Positions 24,823-36,460 of a DNA stretch of 64,000 bases are shown here, piece by piece. Location: the NCBI GenBank assembly GCA_000310025.1, contig FN649734.1, positions 95,581-159,580 on the forward strand, given 5' to 3'. Position 1 is the first letter of the stretch. Each line of letters opens with the position of its first letter. The DNA comes from Ectocarpus siliculosus (taxonomy: Eukaryota; Sar; Phaeophyceae; Ectocarpales; Ectocarpaceae). The notes beneath the pieces are model-generated. The model had not been told where the DNA came from. It made no database searches and saw only the letters and a list, made by a program, of their open reading frames with translations. Both the position numbers and the translations under genes were made by a program.

Positions 24823-26493
24823 TAGCAAGACAGACAGAGACAGACAGACGGAAAGCAATATCCTCTCGTATTACAAGAGGGAAAGGTTTGCAGCTACGGC
24901 ATTCCTAAGCACCGTGTGGGGGGTACAGCAGTAGCACCTTAGGCTTAGGGTCGGGCTTGGGCCGCAAAAGGTAGCAGTTGCCTTTTCCATAGCACTGCAG
25001 ACTCTGGTGGGGAGCCTATGTGGTTTGTGGTACACGTACTTTACCTAGGCTGGAGAAAGGGTATCAATGTGTGCCGACCAGAGAAACTTCCCCCAAGAGG
25101 TTGATGATAGTTCTACACCCCAAATTGTCATCGAGACAGATTTTGGTAAGTCATACAAGGGCGCTTCGCGGCGTACCGTTTCGCGGTCGCCGCTACGCTC
25201 GTAGGTTCAATGGCGATGGCAAGTGTGTGCCGGTGGAGTTTTGAAATGAGAGATACGAAGAAGAAACGCTGCGAAGAGGGAAAAGTTGTTTGTTTGTTCG
25301 AAGAGCAGGGACGCACCATGAATATATTAATACTTCTATGTTATTATGCGCCACGGCCGGAGGAGACAGAGAGCATTTAATTTCTCGGAGTAAGAAATTT
25401 GTTTTTAAGAAACAAAGGCTCACTTCTTCCACGAACAAATAGGAAAATAAGTTAAGCTACATAACAGCTCAAACCGGACAATAGAAGAAACGTCTCAATA
25501 AGAAAACAGAGGTGCGACCCCTACAATACTCTACTATTCGTAAGACACGAGGGGTTGCGGGGGGGGATGTGTCGAACAATAAAACTAAGATACACCAGGC
25601 AAACAGCTTTTCTCTCTCTCTTCCCCCTCTCCCATATGTGCTACCCACCCCCTCAGCGAGACGTTGTAGCTGAATAAAGTTCGCTTCTTCTAGGGTGTGT
25701 GTGTGGTCTTCGTATGTGATCTGATGTACAGCCGTCGGTGGTGAGAATCGGGGTTGAGTACTGGAGGCGAGGAAAAGCAGCGCAAATCATTCCGTACGGT
25801 AGTTTTTGCGCGTCGTTTAGACAACTTTTGCCGATTTACGAAAATATGGTTGTACCCACAGCAGCAGCAGTATTGCTATATGCTCTGCCAGAGGGTTTTG
25901 GGAGTCAGATGACTGTAGAAGTTCGTGTGTTGGTGTGTGTTGGTGGGATGCGGAGCATGTCGTCCCTGTAGCTGCTCTACAATATACTGCTGCTGTACTA
26001 CTGCGTAGGCAGCAGGTAGCCAGAAGATATTTCCGCAAAAAAAAGTTGTGCTTCCATGAAACGGAGGAACAAACAACGTATTTCATGTTGTTTTTTTTTC
26101 TCGGGCGGGTGTAGTTTTGCAGACAGCAGTGCACACGACACCAGCCGCTACCCCCCCCACTTTTCGCTGGGATCGAAAGGGAAGCGCACTACAGCAGTAG
26201 ATTACTTTGTCTCGTGTAATGCGGAGACTTGGTGGCTTGGTTGTCGTATGTGGAAGGGTGTGTAGCGTGTAGCCAGCGCACACGCATGACGTCAGCCGCT
26301 TGCCGAATGTATGAATGGCCTGCACTGTCAAGAAATCGGGGCGTGATTGGTGGATCCATGGTAGATGTCAGAGACGCGACTTTCTGCCCTCGTTAGCGCT
26401 GCGCGCAGTCCGCCCCGAGAGCGCGCGGCACTCCGGGAGGGCCGTCGCAACACAGGGCTATCGGTAGGTGCAAGTCTCGCTTCGAGGCGAGGT

Positions 26494-26584
26494 CTACGGG
26501 CGGAGAAACCTCGAAAAAAAGGGCTCTAGGCTCACGAGAGCATCAGGTTTGCATTTCCAGCAATCTCGAGCCCTCAGCCCGTAG
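26494..26584. other. Nested inverted repeats, possible structured RNA or 5' UTR element
   Basis: CTACGGGC at 26494-26501 can pair with GCCCGTAG at 26577-26584, and inside it AGGGCTC at 26520-26526 can pair with GAGCCCT at 26568-26574. The stems are coaxial on the 3' side with only CA between them. The element lies about 330 bp upstream of the Rpr2-like start codon in a locally GC-rich stretch. No snoRNA box set (C/D or H/ACA) is evident. Confidence 0.3.
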
Positions 26585-26912
26585 GAAATCCGTCTATAGG
26601 TCTATTTGGAGTCCCATTGTGTGGAGCAACCTAACTGGTACACAACACGGTAGGTACTGTACCGGTGTGTGGTGGTATCACATGCTAATCCTTCCCACCA
26701 ACCCAACGGAATGGCGGAGTACAGTAGCAAGATGGGACAATGGTGATGCCGCACCTGAAACCACAACCGGTTGGACGAGTTGGTACATTTGTGCCTGTTG
26801 CGTGGTTTGATCGTGTTTTCGTGCTGTTGGTGAAACAACTACTCTACTTTATAGCACAGCAGCAACAGCAGTGCATTTCTCGTATGCGACCTTAAATGAT
26901 TGTCTGTTTTTG

Positions 26913-29900
26913 ATGCTCTTGGATCAGGACGGTGTCACGGAGCACGTGTTCCAGAGGATGGACTTCCTGTGGAGGGCGTCGAACTGTCTTCGCCTGGTCA
27001 GCCCCGCGGTCTCCAGGATATACTCGTTGAGTGCATGACACGGGCAATGAACGATGCTTTCCCGTCGAGCAACAAGTTGATTGTTCTTCGGCTTGTACTC
27101 CGCAGGCGATTGCCTTGTATTTTGGTTATTTGGGTTATTATACCGAACGTGGAGTTGAAGACAAACGGTATCTAAATCCCAACGAAAATCGCGTGCTACC
27201 GAGTAAGCTTTATTTCCATTCGATTGCGCGCTGTTCCCGCAACCACATAGAAGTACCAAGCCTCGCCTACCGAATCGAGTCGACGAGCTGGACAACAAAC
27301 GTTTCGCGCGAAACGCACCTTCTTTGTGTTTTGGCTACATTGAGTTCCCGGGGGTGCCGTGTAGAAGCATGTTACGGCAGGCTTGTTGTGTCGCGTTTTT
27401 TCTGAAGGACCTACCTCTCACCGCTCGTGCTTCAGTGTTCGTTGTTCGATTTCGGTTGGGCACAGCACCTCTGATAACGATTGTTTTTGTGTGTGTGTTT
27501 CGGGTTTGCCTTTCGATCCTGCATCATTGACAAGTAGAAGTAGAACATATTATCTCTTCAGTTTCGCAGCAGACCGGAGTGTCGAGTCATAGATACCTGA
27601 GCATTTCCACCGCCTCCCGCCTTTTCTGCAGCATTGCTTGCTGACTGCGGTGTCTTTGTCTCGTGCAGTCATCGTTTGCTTCTTGTCTTACCCCTGATTG
27701 TTTTTTCTTGCGGACCGCAGGGACCAGCTGCGCAAGCTCTGTGCGGAGTATGAAGCCCGGCGGCCAGGTAAGCTATGTACAACATCAACAGTATCACGTC
27801 ATTCACTTGTTTTTGATAATATTTTTGTGGTTGTGCTCTCGTCAGCGTCCCACTCGGCGCGCTCTGGTTTGGGTGAAAATCTTAGCGGCGGTGTTACAAA
27901 ATGGCGCCCGCGTTTTGTTGGACAATGTTTTGTTTTATTCTTAAATCACCTAAATTCAAACAAGCCTTTTCTTTCGAGCTGTCGGGATATCAAAGTGGCA
28001 GTCACGCCAAGCGCCCAAGTGGTCCGAAATGCCTCCTGCCATCGTAGATGCTAGATGCGAGTTTTGTTTTCACCGTTGGTGCAATGAGCACCTGAGACAT
28101 ACATAAAAGTGGCCGTTTCTTTTTCGCGACTCAGGTTTACGCTTTTTTGGGACTGGGAGGGCTTGAGAATCTCGTCTATTTTTGTGTTGTGCGGTTTTTC
28201 TTTACCTGCTGTAGGTCTCGTTGGCACTACATCCGCGGAGACACGTATCTATCGATACCATAGTTGTGTTCATGATTTCACCTGTTACGATACGTTACAG
28301 ACCATAGGCATGTACCACCCGTTGAAGAGGGCGTGTTGTTGTTGTGTGTTTTTTTGCACTTGATGTGGCTATTGCCACTCTCAACCCTTTTGCGAAGGAG
28401 CTGTGGAGCATCTAGCTTCGCATCGCAATCGGTGGCCACTGAAACAGCGCGATCAGAGAGTCCGCTGAGACAGAACCGAAACAACAGACATCTCTCGGCC
28501 AGACTACCGCAAGGATGTGTTCTGAGGCACCACAGCCCTTAACTGTCGTTGCTGCTGTTGCCGCGTTTTTGTGTATATGGCTTCAAGAAGCGGCCCTTCA
28601 ACTCCTTTGAAACTCTTCTAGGTATGCGTGCCCGCTTGTACCCTTACGGAGGGAAAGATGGGCCCATGGTCCATGAACGATTTAACGAGATTTCCGTGTG
28701 CAGACAGGGGAAGTTTTCTTGGGAATGATGTTGGCTTTCACCCCCTCCCCCCCCCCCCGAGGTCAATGGTCAAACGATTACGGCATGCACGATTATGAGT
28801 ACACCCCCCCCCCCCCCAGCAGCAGGAAGCGGCCCCTTGCTCCCGGAATGGGTGTCAGACTCATTGTGCAACTCTTGTGGAGGCATACTGACCCCGGGGA
28901 TAACCTGCCGCATTCGAGTCCGTCACCGTTCGTTGGCTTCACCTAGCGTGAAGAAGGCCAAGGCTAAAACCAGGGTGGAGAAAACCAACACCAACAAGTG
29001 TCGCAACGAAGTGGTGAGAGGCAGTCATTCTTGTTGTCTTGTTCTCGCTCGATTGTGTCGGTGACAGCAATATGGATGAGAGTTGGCTTGGTTGTACCGC
29101 TGATGTGTTGCAACCCGAAACCCGGGCGTGGCTTTTGTGAAACTGGTCACACTCGGCAGAGGAAGCAAAGAACGGCAGTCTTCGATGATGAGCCACGTGA
29201 CGGCTTTGCAGTTCGCTTTTCCGACGGTTGACTGATATACGTGTTGGTTTAGTATGCACATGCTTTCGCAAATAGTTGCGTGTCTTCATGGTGATCTGGC
29301 CGCAGGTCGTTGCCCGCCAGCTCGTGCTTGGTCGACAGGGGTAGATATCTCGCTGAATGAACTCAAACCTGGCACTGCATGCTTGTATTTAGGTAACAAC
29401 GTGCTTGACGTGCGGCGGAATCAACACTCGAGGAGGAACGGAACGGCAAGCTCGCGACAAGAAACGACGCCGGAGGGGAGGCAGCAGGGGCAGGAAACAA
29501 GCCGTTAGGGATTCTGGGGAGGGAATCGGTGCGTCCGGCGCGTCTGTTGGTGTTGGTGTCGTTCTTGTTGATTGTACTATGTTTTTTTTCTGGTGCCATG
29601 TATTTGGTCCCTGAATTGCTCTGCTTCGGCCGCTGCTCTTGCGGGTGGCCTGTGCCGTCCGTTGTGCCCTGCGCACAGCATTTTCATTCTCCATGCTGAC
29701 GACCGTGGCACGGGTCGAGCAGCCCCTTTCCAGATGAGATGCTTCCCGTTCTCCCAGTAGGGTGCTCAGTTTCTTTTTCGTATGCAAACATACTGGACAA
29801 AGTATAGAACGGGCAAGTTGGGGGTTAGGGTTAGGTTCACGGTCTGTGTGCCCCCTCCCTTATTAGGTCTTTATTCGCAATAACCTTACTTTTTTTGCGT

Positions 29901-30453
29901 AGACAGTCCGATCCTCGCTTGGGTGTATCCACACCGACACTCACATCTCGATCCACCCCACGCCTCGCATCTGACGCTTCGATCGTTTGGTGCTTTCTTC
30001 AGACTTTTCGTGCAGACTCCTAACCTCACCAGCGATTGTTTCCTCCTCAATGCCACTACCACAGAAGCTCTGAAGGGCAAGAAGAGGAACAGGGATGCTG
30101 CCACCCTTCGTGGGGACTATATCCCGCTTGGGGGGGGGAGCTTGGCAACACCACCCACAATCCCCTCGCGGAAAAGAGTTGCCCAAACGCCGTCATCAAA
30201 CAAGAGGGTCGGCGGCAGCGAGAGCGGCAATGGTGACGGTGACAGCGGCGCTAGCAAGAGCGTTCACCACAACAGGAGGGGGAAATCTGGTGGCAGTGGC
30301 AGCGGCGGTGATGCTATTAGTGCTAGCGGTGAGGAGGGGAAGGGGGAAGCAGGAGTCGCGCCGCCAGCGCTGAGCTTGCTCGAGAGAATACGCCGGGACA
30401 AGAAGAAGAAGCGACGCCATGATGCTGCTTCTGCAGCTGCAACAGCAGAGTGA
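26913..30453 (+). CDS. RNase P protein subunit, Rpr2/Rpp21/SNM1-like
   Basis: Zinc-ribbon subunit of nuclear RNase P (tRNA 5' maturation); related members serve RNase MRP. Five exons join in phase: 26913-27025, 27721-27767, 28820-29013, 29393-29528, 30065-30453, giving about 292 residues. The start exon reads MLLDQDGVTEHVFQRMDFLW, matching the family's N-terminal helix; the ATG sits directly in this exon. The next exon gives DQLRKLCAEYEARRPG. The zinc ribbon is split between exons: CNSCGGILTPGITCRIRVRH, then TTCLTCGG, supplying the CxxC...CxxC pairs. The tail is basic and low-complexity (KKRRRRGGSRGRK, then a Gly/Ser-rich stretch) and ends LLERIRRDKKKKRRHD before an Ala-rich end and TGA. The tail is longer than in human Rpp21. 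The acceptor of the third exon is the poly-C end of a dispersed repeat. The first donor (TC/GTTGAG) is the weakest junction. Confidence 0.85.
28759..28819 (+). repeat. Intronic poly-C-tipped dispersed repeat, copy 1 (supplies the 3' splice site)
   Basis: Begins GAGGTCAATGGTCAAACGAT, continues with GGCATGCACGATTATGAGTA, and ends in a long C-run closed by CAG. The AG at 28818-28819 is the acceptor of the Rpr2 zinc-ribbon exon. Two related copies lie in sulfatase introns at 44.6 and 49.0 kb, always in the sense of the host gene. Confidence 0.8.
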
Positions 30454-31539
30454 ACACTCATGGGGGTCGACAGTCAGCAGTAGACAGCAACGGTTTGATT
30501 GTTCTAGACGGGGTGCGCAAGGATGTTTGTCGGGATTTCATCTCTCTCGTAGTTGCTGCATGTCGAGGGTAGGACAGAGCGACGTTCACTGGGTCTCGTG
30601 TAAGCGTGCGGCGAGCCCGGGCTCATGAGATTTGAAATCTAGCCGGAGACGCAAGGATATGTATGCATATCATTGTTTAGCGCAAGAACCTTCGGAAGTT
30701 GTGGTGTGCAGGACCTCATGTATGTGTGTAAAGAGCGGCACGGTTATTTTGTGCTTCCGATTTTATTTTTCTTCTACAATGTATATGCCCTTCAGCGCAT
30801 CAATGCTGCCTCTTGGGCCTCCTCCGATGCGATGGTTGGTGGCCGAAAAAGAAATGGGAAGCGTTTTTTAGTGCCGTGCGGTGCCCATGCCCCGATGTCA
30901 CGCTGTTCTCTTTTCTCTCATATGCATATGGGGAGGGCCGTTGACCCCGTTTACCAAAACGCGGGGTTCCATGTATATCGCATCACCGAAACACGGGTAT
31001 CATGCTTCTATGGTTTGGTGCGTGTTCGCGGCATCTACAGGTGTATGCATACGTCGTTGCATATGACGACCACCGCCATGGATAACAACAACCGGCGGGC
31101 GGACGGATGGATGTTGGTGGTGCCCAATTTCTGCCCAAATTATTTCTTTCAGACCGTTTTGTTCAAGAGCCTCACTCTCCGCGCCTTGCCGCCGTAGAAT
31201 ACGAAATATGACATGTATCAACGGTGCGGATGGATCCTCAATACCTCTCGGGATATGTTCCTACAGTACCCCGAACAATCCGAGTTGGCCGTTTTTGGTG
31301 CTCTCTCGCCATCATCCCTCTTTGCCTATTCCGGAGTTCTTTCTTTCAGTCCTCAATTATTTTACTCCACGTTGACAAAAGCACTGTCACCATGTCAGGG
31401 TGCTGTCAGGGTCTGTCTACTTCATGATTTAGCACAGAGAAGGTAGGCTAGACTACTGTACTGTATGTATCCATCTAGGAAACAGATGATGATACTATAT
31501 AGTAGTTGAGGCAGAAAGCGCAGTCATCTGATCTCTCTG
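30454..31539. other. No gene recognised; probable Rpr2 3' flank
   Basis: Downstream of the Rpr2-like stop codon. A 174-codon plus-strand frame (30673-31197) has no family motif and an unremarkable composition; I treat it as chance or untranslated sequence. No repeat of note was seen. Confidence 0.35.
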
Positions 31540-32030
31540 GTACGGGCAAATTACGGTTAAATCCCTGGAGTCGCCACGGAAGAACCTATTATACGCCCAG
31601 ACGCTGAAGAGGGTCGGATGCCAGGGCGTTGAGGCCACGATCAGACAAAGACGCCTACTTACTGTTCGCGGGAGCATTGGCAAGGCAGCCGGACGGGCGA
31701 CTCCCGAAACGACTGATGATTCTCGGCGAACTGGCGGGGAGGGAGAAGCGACGTGGGGGGGGACAGGAACAGAACTGGCCGAAGTGTGTGCTCGACGACC
31801 TGAAGGCATTCGGGGCCGACCACGGATCTACGAAAACCGATCCATGTTGTCTCGGAATCCCGGTACCGAAAGACACGGCACCGAAGTTAAAGTGGACGAA
31901 AGCCGCGAAGGTGGAGGGGGGAGTATCCTGGCATGCGGCGGTGCTGCAGGGAGCTGAGAGGTTCATCTCATGACCTCCTGGCACAAGAAGGAAGAAGAGG
32001 CCAGCCGACAACGAGAGCGCTCAAACGAGA
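31540..32030 (+). mobile_element. Decayed 3' end of a LINE reverse-transcriptase ORF
   Basis: Conceptual translation gives a typical non-LTR retrotransposon C-terminus: YAQTLKRVGCQGVEATIRQR, then after a one-base frameshift near 31,655 LFAGALARQPDGRLPKRLM, GGQEQNWPKCVLDDLKAFGA and a W-x-A-A-V-L-Q-G-A-E-R-F end, followed in another frame by SWHKKEEEASR. The order (R-x-L-x-F-A-G, R-L-P-K-R, GGQE, D-D-L-K-x-F) is the pattern that follows the RT domain in many algal and oomycete LINEs. No catalytic RT motif is present, so this is a dead fragment with at least two frameshifts. Confidence 0.7.
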
Positions 32031-32299
32031 CCAAAAGCCATCAACCAGTGTGGGTGGGGCGGGAGGGGGGCAGGAGACGGACGAGACGGCGAGGGAAGAA
32101 AGTAAACGAGAAGAGACGGACCGAGTGGCGTGATACGTGCCGGATTGAATTTCTTTTAGCCAATTCCCCCGCTCCTTCACAACGCTGCACCATTGCACCA
32201 ACCCCCTTGTACCAACCCCCTTGTACTCGTGATGACGTACCATTACCATGTATCGCTGGTTGGTGGCCATGTTTGCGTGTTTGCTTGTTCGTTCGTTAG

Positions 32300-32505
32300 T
32301 GGTCTCTCCACCATGTGCCTTATTCTGTCTCTTATTTCTTGTTATTTTCGGCCTGGTCTCTTTTTGTCCTCGCTCTTTTTCTTTTTCGTGTTCTTTTTTT
32401 TTTTTTCTTAATATGACACCACTTTTTCGTTTTATTTTCTCTTTTCTTCCTGTTTCCTTTTTTTTTTCCTCTTTTTTCTCTCTGTCGCTCTTTTTTTCTC
32501 TCTTT
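32300..32505. repeat. T/C-rich pyrimidine tract
   Basis: About 200 bases on the plus strand composed mostly of T and C with many runs of five or more T. It produces long meaningless Phe/Ser frames on one strand and Lys/Glu frames on the other. Confidence 0.8.
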
Positions 32506-32837
32506 TCTATGTCAAATCGCCTTGTCTCTTCTTGCGTGTGAAGCACCAAGATTGAACCAAGGGGGTGTACCTCTTTCTCTCTGGCCCGTGATGCTGACTC
32601 GTAGTCTCAGTTGTTACCTCGCATAGCGCGCAGAGCGAGCGAGCGGAGGACTCCAGAATATCTGTCGTTGATTTCTATTGACTTGCGGATGACCCCTCGG
32701 GGCCAGCTTGTTTGAGCGTACCTCTTTGGGTAAGTTAGCCTGTGACCACGGGAATCGACCGCGTCAAGTGTTGGATCAGTACGGACATATGAAGGTACTG
32801 GGTAGAGAGAGATCGGAACGGTTTTTGATGTGAAGAC

Positions 32838-32878
32838 AACAACAACAACAACGACAACAACAACAACAACAACAACCA
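32838..32878. repeat. AAC trinucleotide microsatellite
   Basis: About 13 near-perfect AAC units with one GAC interruption, in non-coding sequence. Confidence 0.9.
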
Positions 32879-33888
32879 TCACAGCAGCACAGGCATGCAG
32901 GCATATACCGTATTAAGGAATAATAAAAATGCCGTATGCACACAAGAAGGTAAAATTGTTCTGGAGACAGGCCGTTCAAAGTTTCGAGTCGCACGTGGTG
33001 TGTCGCAAACTGCCCAACAGGTCAACCACGCCGTGAAACCACGTGAAGGGACACTGAAAGCACTACTGATGCTGTTAACGCGGAATAGACCAAGCTCAAG
33101 CAAGCGAGACGTTGACTTCAAGTTGCGGGCGAGGGTGGAAAGATCTTGCCTGTTGCCTCTGGAAGAAGACAGACTTTTCCGATCGTCGACCTTTTTGACC
33201 TCCTGAGATGGAATCTCCCATCTGTCTCCTCGTGATCTCCGACAACGTTCTTCGTTCTTCTTCCCAAAAGTGGTATCCATCGCACCTCCCTTTGGAGATT
33301 ATGACACCCTCCTAATGTTGAACTATACAGCAGTACATGAGTCTGCGCGGACACGAACTGCACGGGGGCTGCCGTATCAACAATCAGCGGCGGGCAGGCG
33401 GACCGTGATCATCTATAGGAGAAACCTCCTCGCTCAGGTGTGTATGTATGTCTGCCGGTGCAATAATGCGCACTTCTGAGTTATTTCTCTCGTTCGTCTG
33501 GACAAGTTGGTCAACACTTTCCGAAGCACTTTTGTGTGGACTCGTGTCTTTGCGAATGCTTTGTGTGGGTTGTTGGACAGATGCTCTGCCTGGGATCGGG
33601 GTCCATATGTGTTGGATTCATGGAGGTTCAAGATCGCGCACACACCGACACTTCCTTCGTGGCCTCTCCCTCCCTCCCCTCTCTCTCCGCTCTTGGTTCG
33701 GTTTTGACTTCGAGAAAAGACCGCCGTACCTCAAGAAATCGCACAGAATCAAATACTTGAAGGGACCCACACGCGCAGCAACCGAAGTAGCATACTATGG
33801 GTACTCTGCTAAACACGTACCAGAGATCCCTGCTTCACAGACGCGCTACAGGTGGCCTTGGTTCCCCATGCATGCTCAGAACGATGAG

Positions 33889-33915
33889 CAGCAGCAGCAG
33901 CAGTAGCAGCAGCAA
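33889..33915. repeat. CAG/AGC microsatellite
   Basis: About nine AGC-type units interrupted by TAGC, in non-coding sequence. Confidence 0.85.
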
Positions 33916-34015
33916 TCCTATGCATAACAAGGGTACATACTCTATCGACGTAAATGTGTTGCCGCATTTCCATCATACTTGAGAAAGAACACGTGGCTTG
34001 GGAGATCTATTTAAT

Positions 34016-34076
34016 TAAGGAATAATAAATACACACACAGAAAGACTGCCCATTCGAGATATACCCACAGCAGTCG
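34016..34076. repeat. Dispersed repeat, copy 1 of a pair with 60,692
   Basis: Starts TTAAGGAATAATAAAT, continues through ACACACACAGAAAGACTG and ends CATTCGAGATATACCCACAG. A nearly identical stretch lies at 60692-60748 in the same orientation. A fragment of the first dozen bases also occurs near 32,917. No coding content or terminal repeat is visible. Confidence 0.75.
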
Positions 34077-34663
34077 ATCTCTTACATATTCGTATCTCTT
34101 GACTTGGCAGTCCGTCGATTGTTTGCTACTGCTGTATGATTCATAGATTTTGTCTGGTTAAATGTATCATGAGTAGTCTATGATACATATATATGCACAA
34201 TAGACCTTCAGAAAGCGTTACATAGTTACATGTTACCGATCGATCCTTTCGGAGAATGGGGTCAGCGCCTACTACATAGGACCTCGACAGCTCGACGGTG
34301 TGGTGGAACTATGTAAATACACTGCTAACGCGCCTGTGTTGGACGTTGACGGCGAAAAAGTTGAGGAGCAAAACGCAGATTGTTCGTCCTCACAAAAAAA
34401 AAAGGTACAATACACCCTCTTATTAGCAAAGTAGTATGCATATTAATATGTATAGAAGATAACGAAAACAGCAGTGTACTCTTTTGCTGTACAATCGATT
34501 ATCATCCAAGAGTACCATGCATGCCCGTTCATACCAAAGCATCCTCTTGTTGTATTGCTTGAAAGTTTAAGTCCAACTCTACTTGAGGCATGTTCTGGTG
34601 CTGTTCTGCACCTCGTTTCACCACAACCACTATTATTACACTCTCGATAGCGTGTGGCGTGTG

Positions 34664-34979
34664 GTATTTTTTTTTTTTTTAGTCTTCACTTCAAATCAGC
34701 GCTGACAGCAGTAGTGCCGTTTACTCCAACCCGTGGTCACACAGAAGAACACCTCTCTACCCTCCCCTCCTGCGGTACTTTGCCTTCGATTTTTATTGCG
34801 AGAAGAGTTCAGCACTCTCTTCCCTCTGTGTACACACGAACTAGCGCTATCCACTAGGCCACGAGCGGAAGCGAGAGCAAAACTCACTTTGCAAGAAAAG
34901 CTCGCTTACGCCGGGATTCGAACCCCTGACCTGACCTCTAGAAGGTTTCGAGGATACCAACTAGACCACCGGGGCGACC
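34664..34979 (-). mobile_element. tRNA-derived SINE, copy 1 (full length, A-tailed)
   Basis: Read on the minus strand, the head at 34,979 is tRNA-like: box A TGGTCTAGTTGG and box B GGTTCGAATCC at normal spacing, resembling a Glu/Asp-type tRNA. About 30 bases further a second box-A-like string, TGGCCTAGTGGATAGCG, suggests a second tRNA-like module. A conserved body follows and the element ends in an A-run (the T-run at 34,664-34,681). Two other full copies lie at 41 and 62 kb and a decayed tail at 10.3 kb. No convincing target-site duplication was found. Confidence 0.85.
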
Positions 34980-35030
34980 GCGGTATGTATGTACATGAAT
35001 GTGCTCGTTCAGGTTCGGTCGGCCACCAAA

Positions 35031-35499
35031 ATGAAAGGCTGCGCGCGCAGCAGCCGTAGAAGGCATCGAAGGTCGCGGCCGCCGGTGTTCAGCCTGGCTC
35101 TCCCCACATGGATTGTGAGAATGGCTGCGGCAATGATGACAATAGCCATGGCCACTGTCAAAGCTGGATTTGTTGAGGCAAAGGACGACGGAGGCGGTGC
35201 CCTCCCGATTTTCGTCATGGGTGCAGTGCCGCCTTCAACAGGGACGCAACAGCAGTCCCAGAACGGTGTTGGTTCAACCACCACGCATGACAGGTGGGTT
35301 AGCTCAGGGGGAAAGAGAACGAGAGCGTGCTGCTTCCTTTCTATGTTGAGTTTGCCAAGTACGCGTAGCGGCAGCTGAGCCGCGTTCAAAAGGGGCGGAA
35401 TTCCTAAATAGATGCACGAGGCTTATTTTTTTCTTTAGTCAACGGCATGGAAGCAAGGGTTTGTTGCGTGGCTCGACCTTCCTTCCATCAGAACGCACG
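35031..35499 (+). CDS. Tentative 5' exons of the GT92-like gene
   Basis: An ATG at 35031 opens an exon to 35293 with a basic start (RSSRRRHRRSRPP) followed by a hydrophobic, interrupted stretch that could be a type II membrane anchor, and ends on a good donor in phase 2. The next candidate, 35439-35499, starts after a T-rich acceptor in the matching phase. I could not connect these to the catalytic exon at 36461, which needs a phase-1 entry, so membership in the glycosyltransferase gene is only suggested by position and by the expected N-terminal anchor. Confidence 0.3.
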
Positions 35500-36460
35500 G
35501 TGCACGCGAGTGTTTAGCTCCGAGAAACACGTGCGCTCTTCTGGGGGCAAGCGATCACCGTTATCAACGCGCGGAAATTCTGATCTAATGCCCGATGCGG
35601 CCGACCACGCCCCCACGGTCAACGCGCCTCAGGCTTCGCGGTTCCACGACGATCCCGAGGCCTAATCCGCTGGAGAGCGATGAGCCCTACCCGTGGACAG
35701 GGGCGGGAGGAAGATTCGGGCTTACTTCAGACTGGAGAGAGGCCGCCATGATGCCTGGTGCGGGAGGGGGGGAGGCAACGATGAGGGGGGGTGACTGCAT
35801 GGGAGATGCGAAACAGCGCCAAGTGCGGGAGATCTTGGAGAGGAGAGCCAAAACTCCCGGTACTAGCAAGGTGTGGACGTGTTGCAGCTCACACGCACGC
35901 CCCAAAGGCGTTGCGCAGGCGATCAGAGCAACACCACAGCAGTCGCCCGCGAGCACATGTTTGTGTTGGGTTGAGTCCGACCGAGACTATTGATAATCGT
36001 TTAGCTTGCACGTACGGGAAGAAGGGATGGACGCAAGGAGACCGGACCATAAGTTGGACAACGATCTTCCAGGGTTGTTGCTCGGGCCTACAGTAAGTCG
36101 GGCGCTGCCATTGTAACGGTTGCCTCGATACCGGCCAAATCTCACAATACAACCTGATGATGTACGAGTCCTGCTTTTAGCGTTAGGGCAACAGATAGGG
36201 TTCAATAGGGATATTCTTGAGTACCAGCAAGCAAGCGCGCGTTTCATTTGCCCTAGAGTTGTGTGCTCTACGAAAGATGTGAAACGTTTCCTTCCAGAGA
36301 AAGCAGACGAAGGTTGTCATGCCAAGTGTAACTCTGCTCAAGGTGGGCGGCGAGCAAACTGTTAGGTCCATGCCTTTATACTTGGTGTAGACCTACACAG
36401 CGCTCAGGCACGCTCTCTGTTTCGTGTGGTTACGCACCGCCCGTCCTGATGCCACTTCAG

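Larger units (their letters stand above)
20970..26912. other. About 6 kb with no gene recognised
   Basis: Neither strand shows a run of phase-compatible exons or a family motif here. It holds a 37-bp tandem duplication at 23.55 kb, a GA microsatellite at 24.79 kb, several copies of the TACTGCTGTA/TACAGCAGTA decamer and a GC-rich segment with nested inverted repeats at 26.49 kb. The 5' end of the 19.6-kb gene and the 5' UTR of the Rpr2-like gene probably fall inside. Confidence 0.4.
32031..34015. other. Repeat-rich intergenic region without a recognised gene
   Basis: Holds a pyrimidine tract (about 32,300-32,505), an AAC microsatellite and a CAG microsatellite. A 152-codon plus frame at 33448-33906 overlaps the CAG repeat and shows no family motif. 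Nothing else can be supported. Confidence 0.35.

Noticed and set aside
29819-29837. Two TTAGGG-like units suggesting an interstitial telomere
   Set aside because: Only two units, inside an intron of the Rpr2-like gene; well within chance.
30673-31197. 174-codon plus-strand frame
   Set aside because: No family motif, no splice context and an unremarkable composition; probably 3' flank of the Rpr2-like gene.
32248-32541. 97-codon Phe/Ser-rich frame
   Set aside because: Product of the T/C-rich tract.
33448-33906. 152-codon plus-strand frame
   Set aside because: Ends in a CAG microsatellite and lacks any recognisable motif.
34920-34979. Functional tRNA gene
   Set aside because: Boxes A and B are good, but the acceptor stem does not close and the same head occurs in two other SINE copies.
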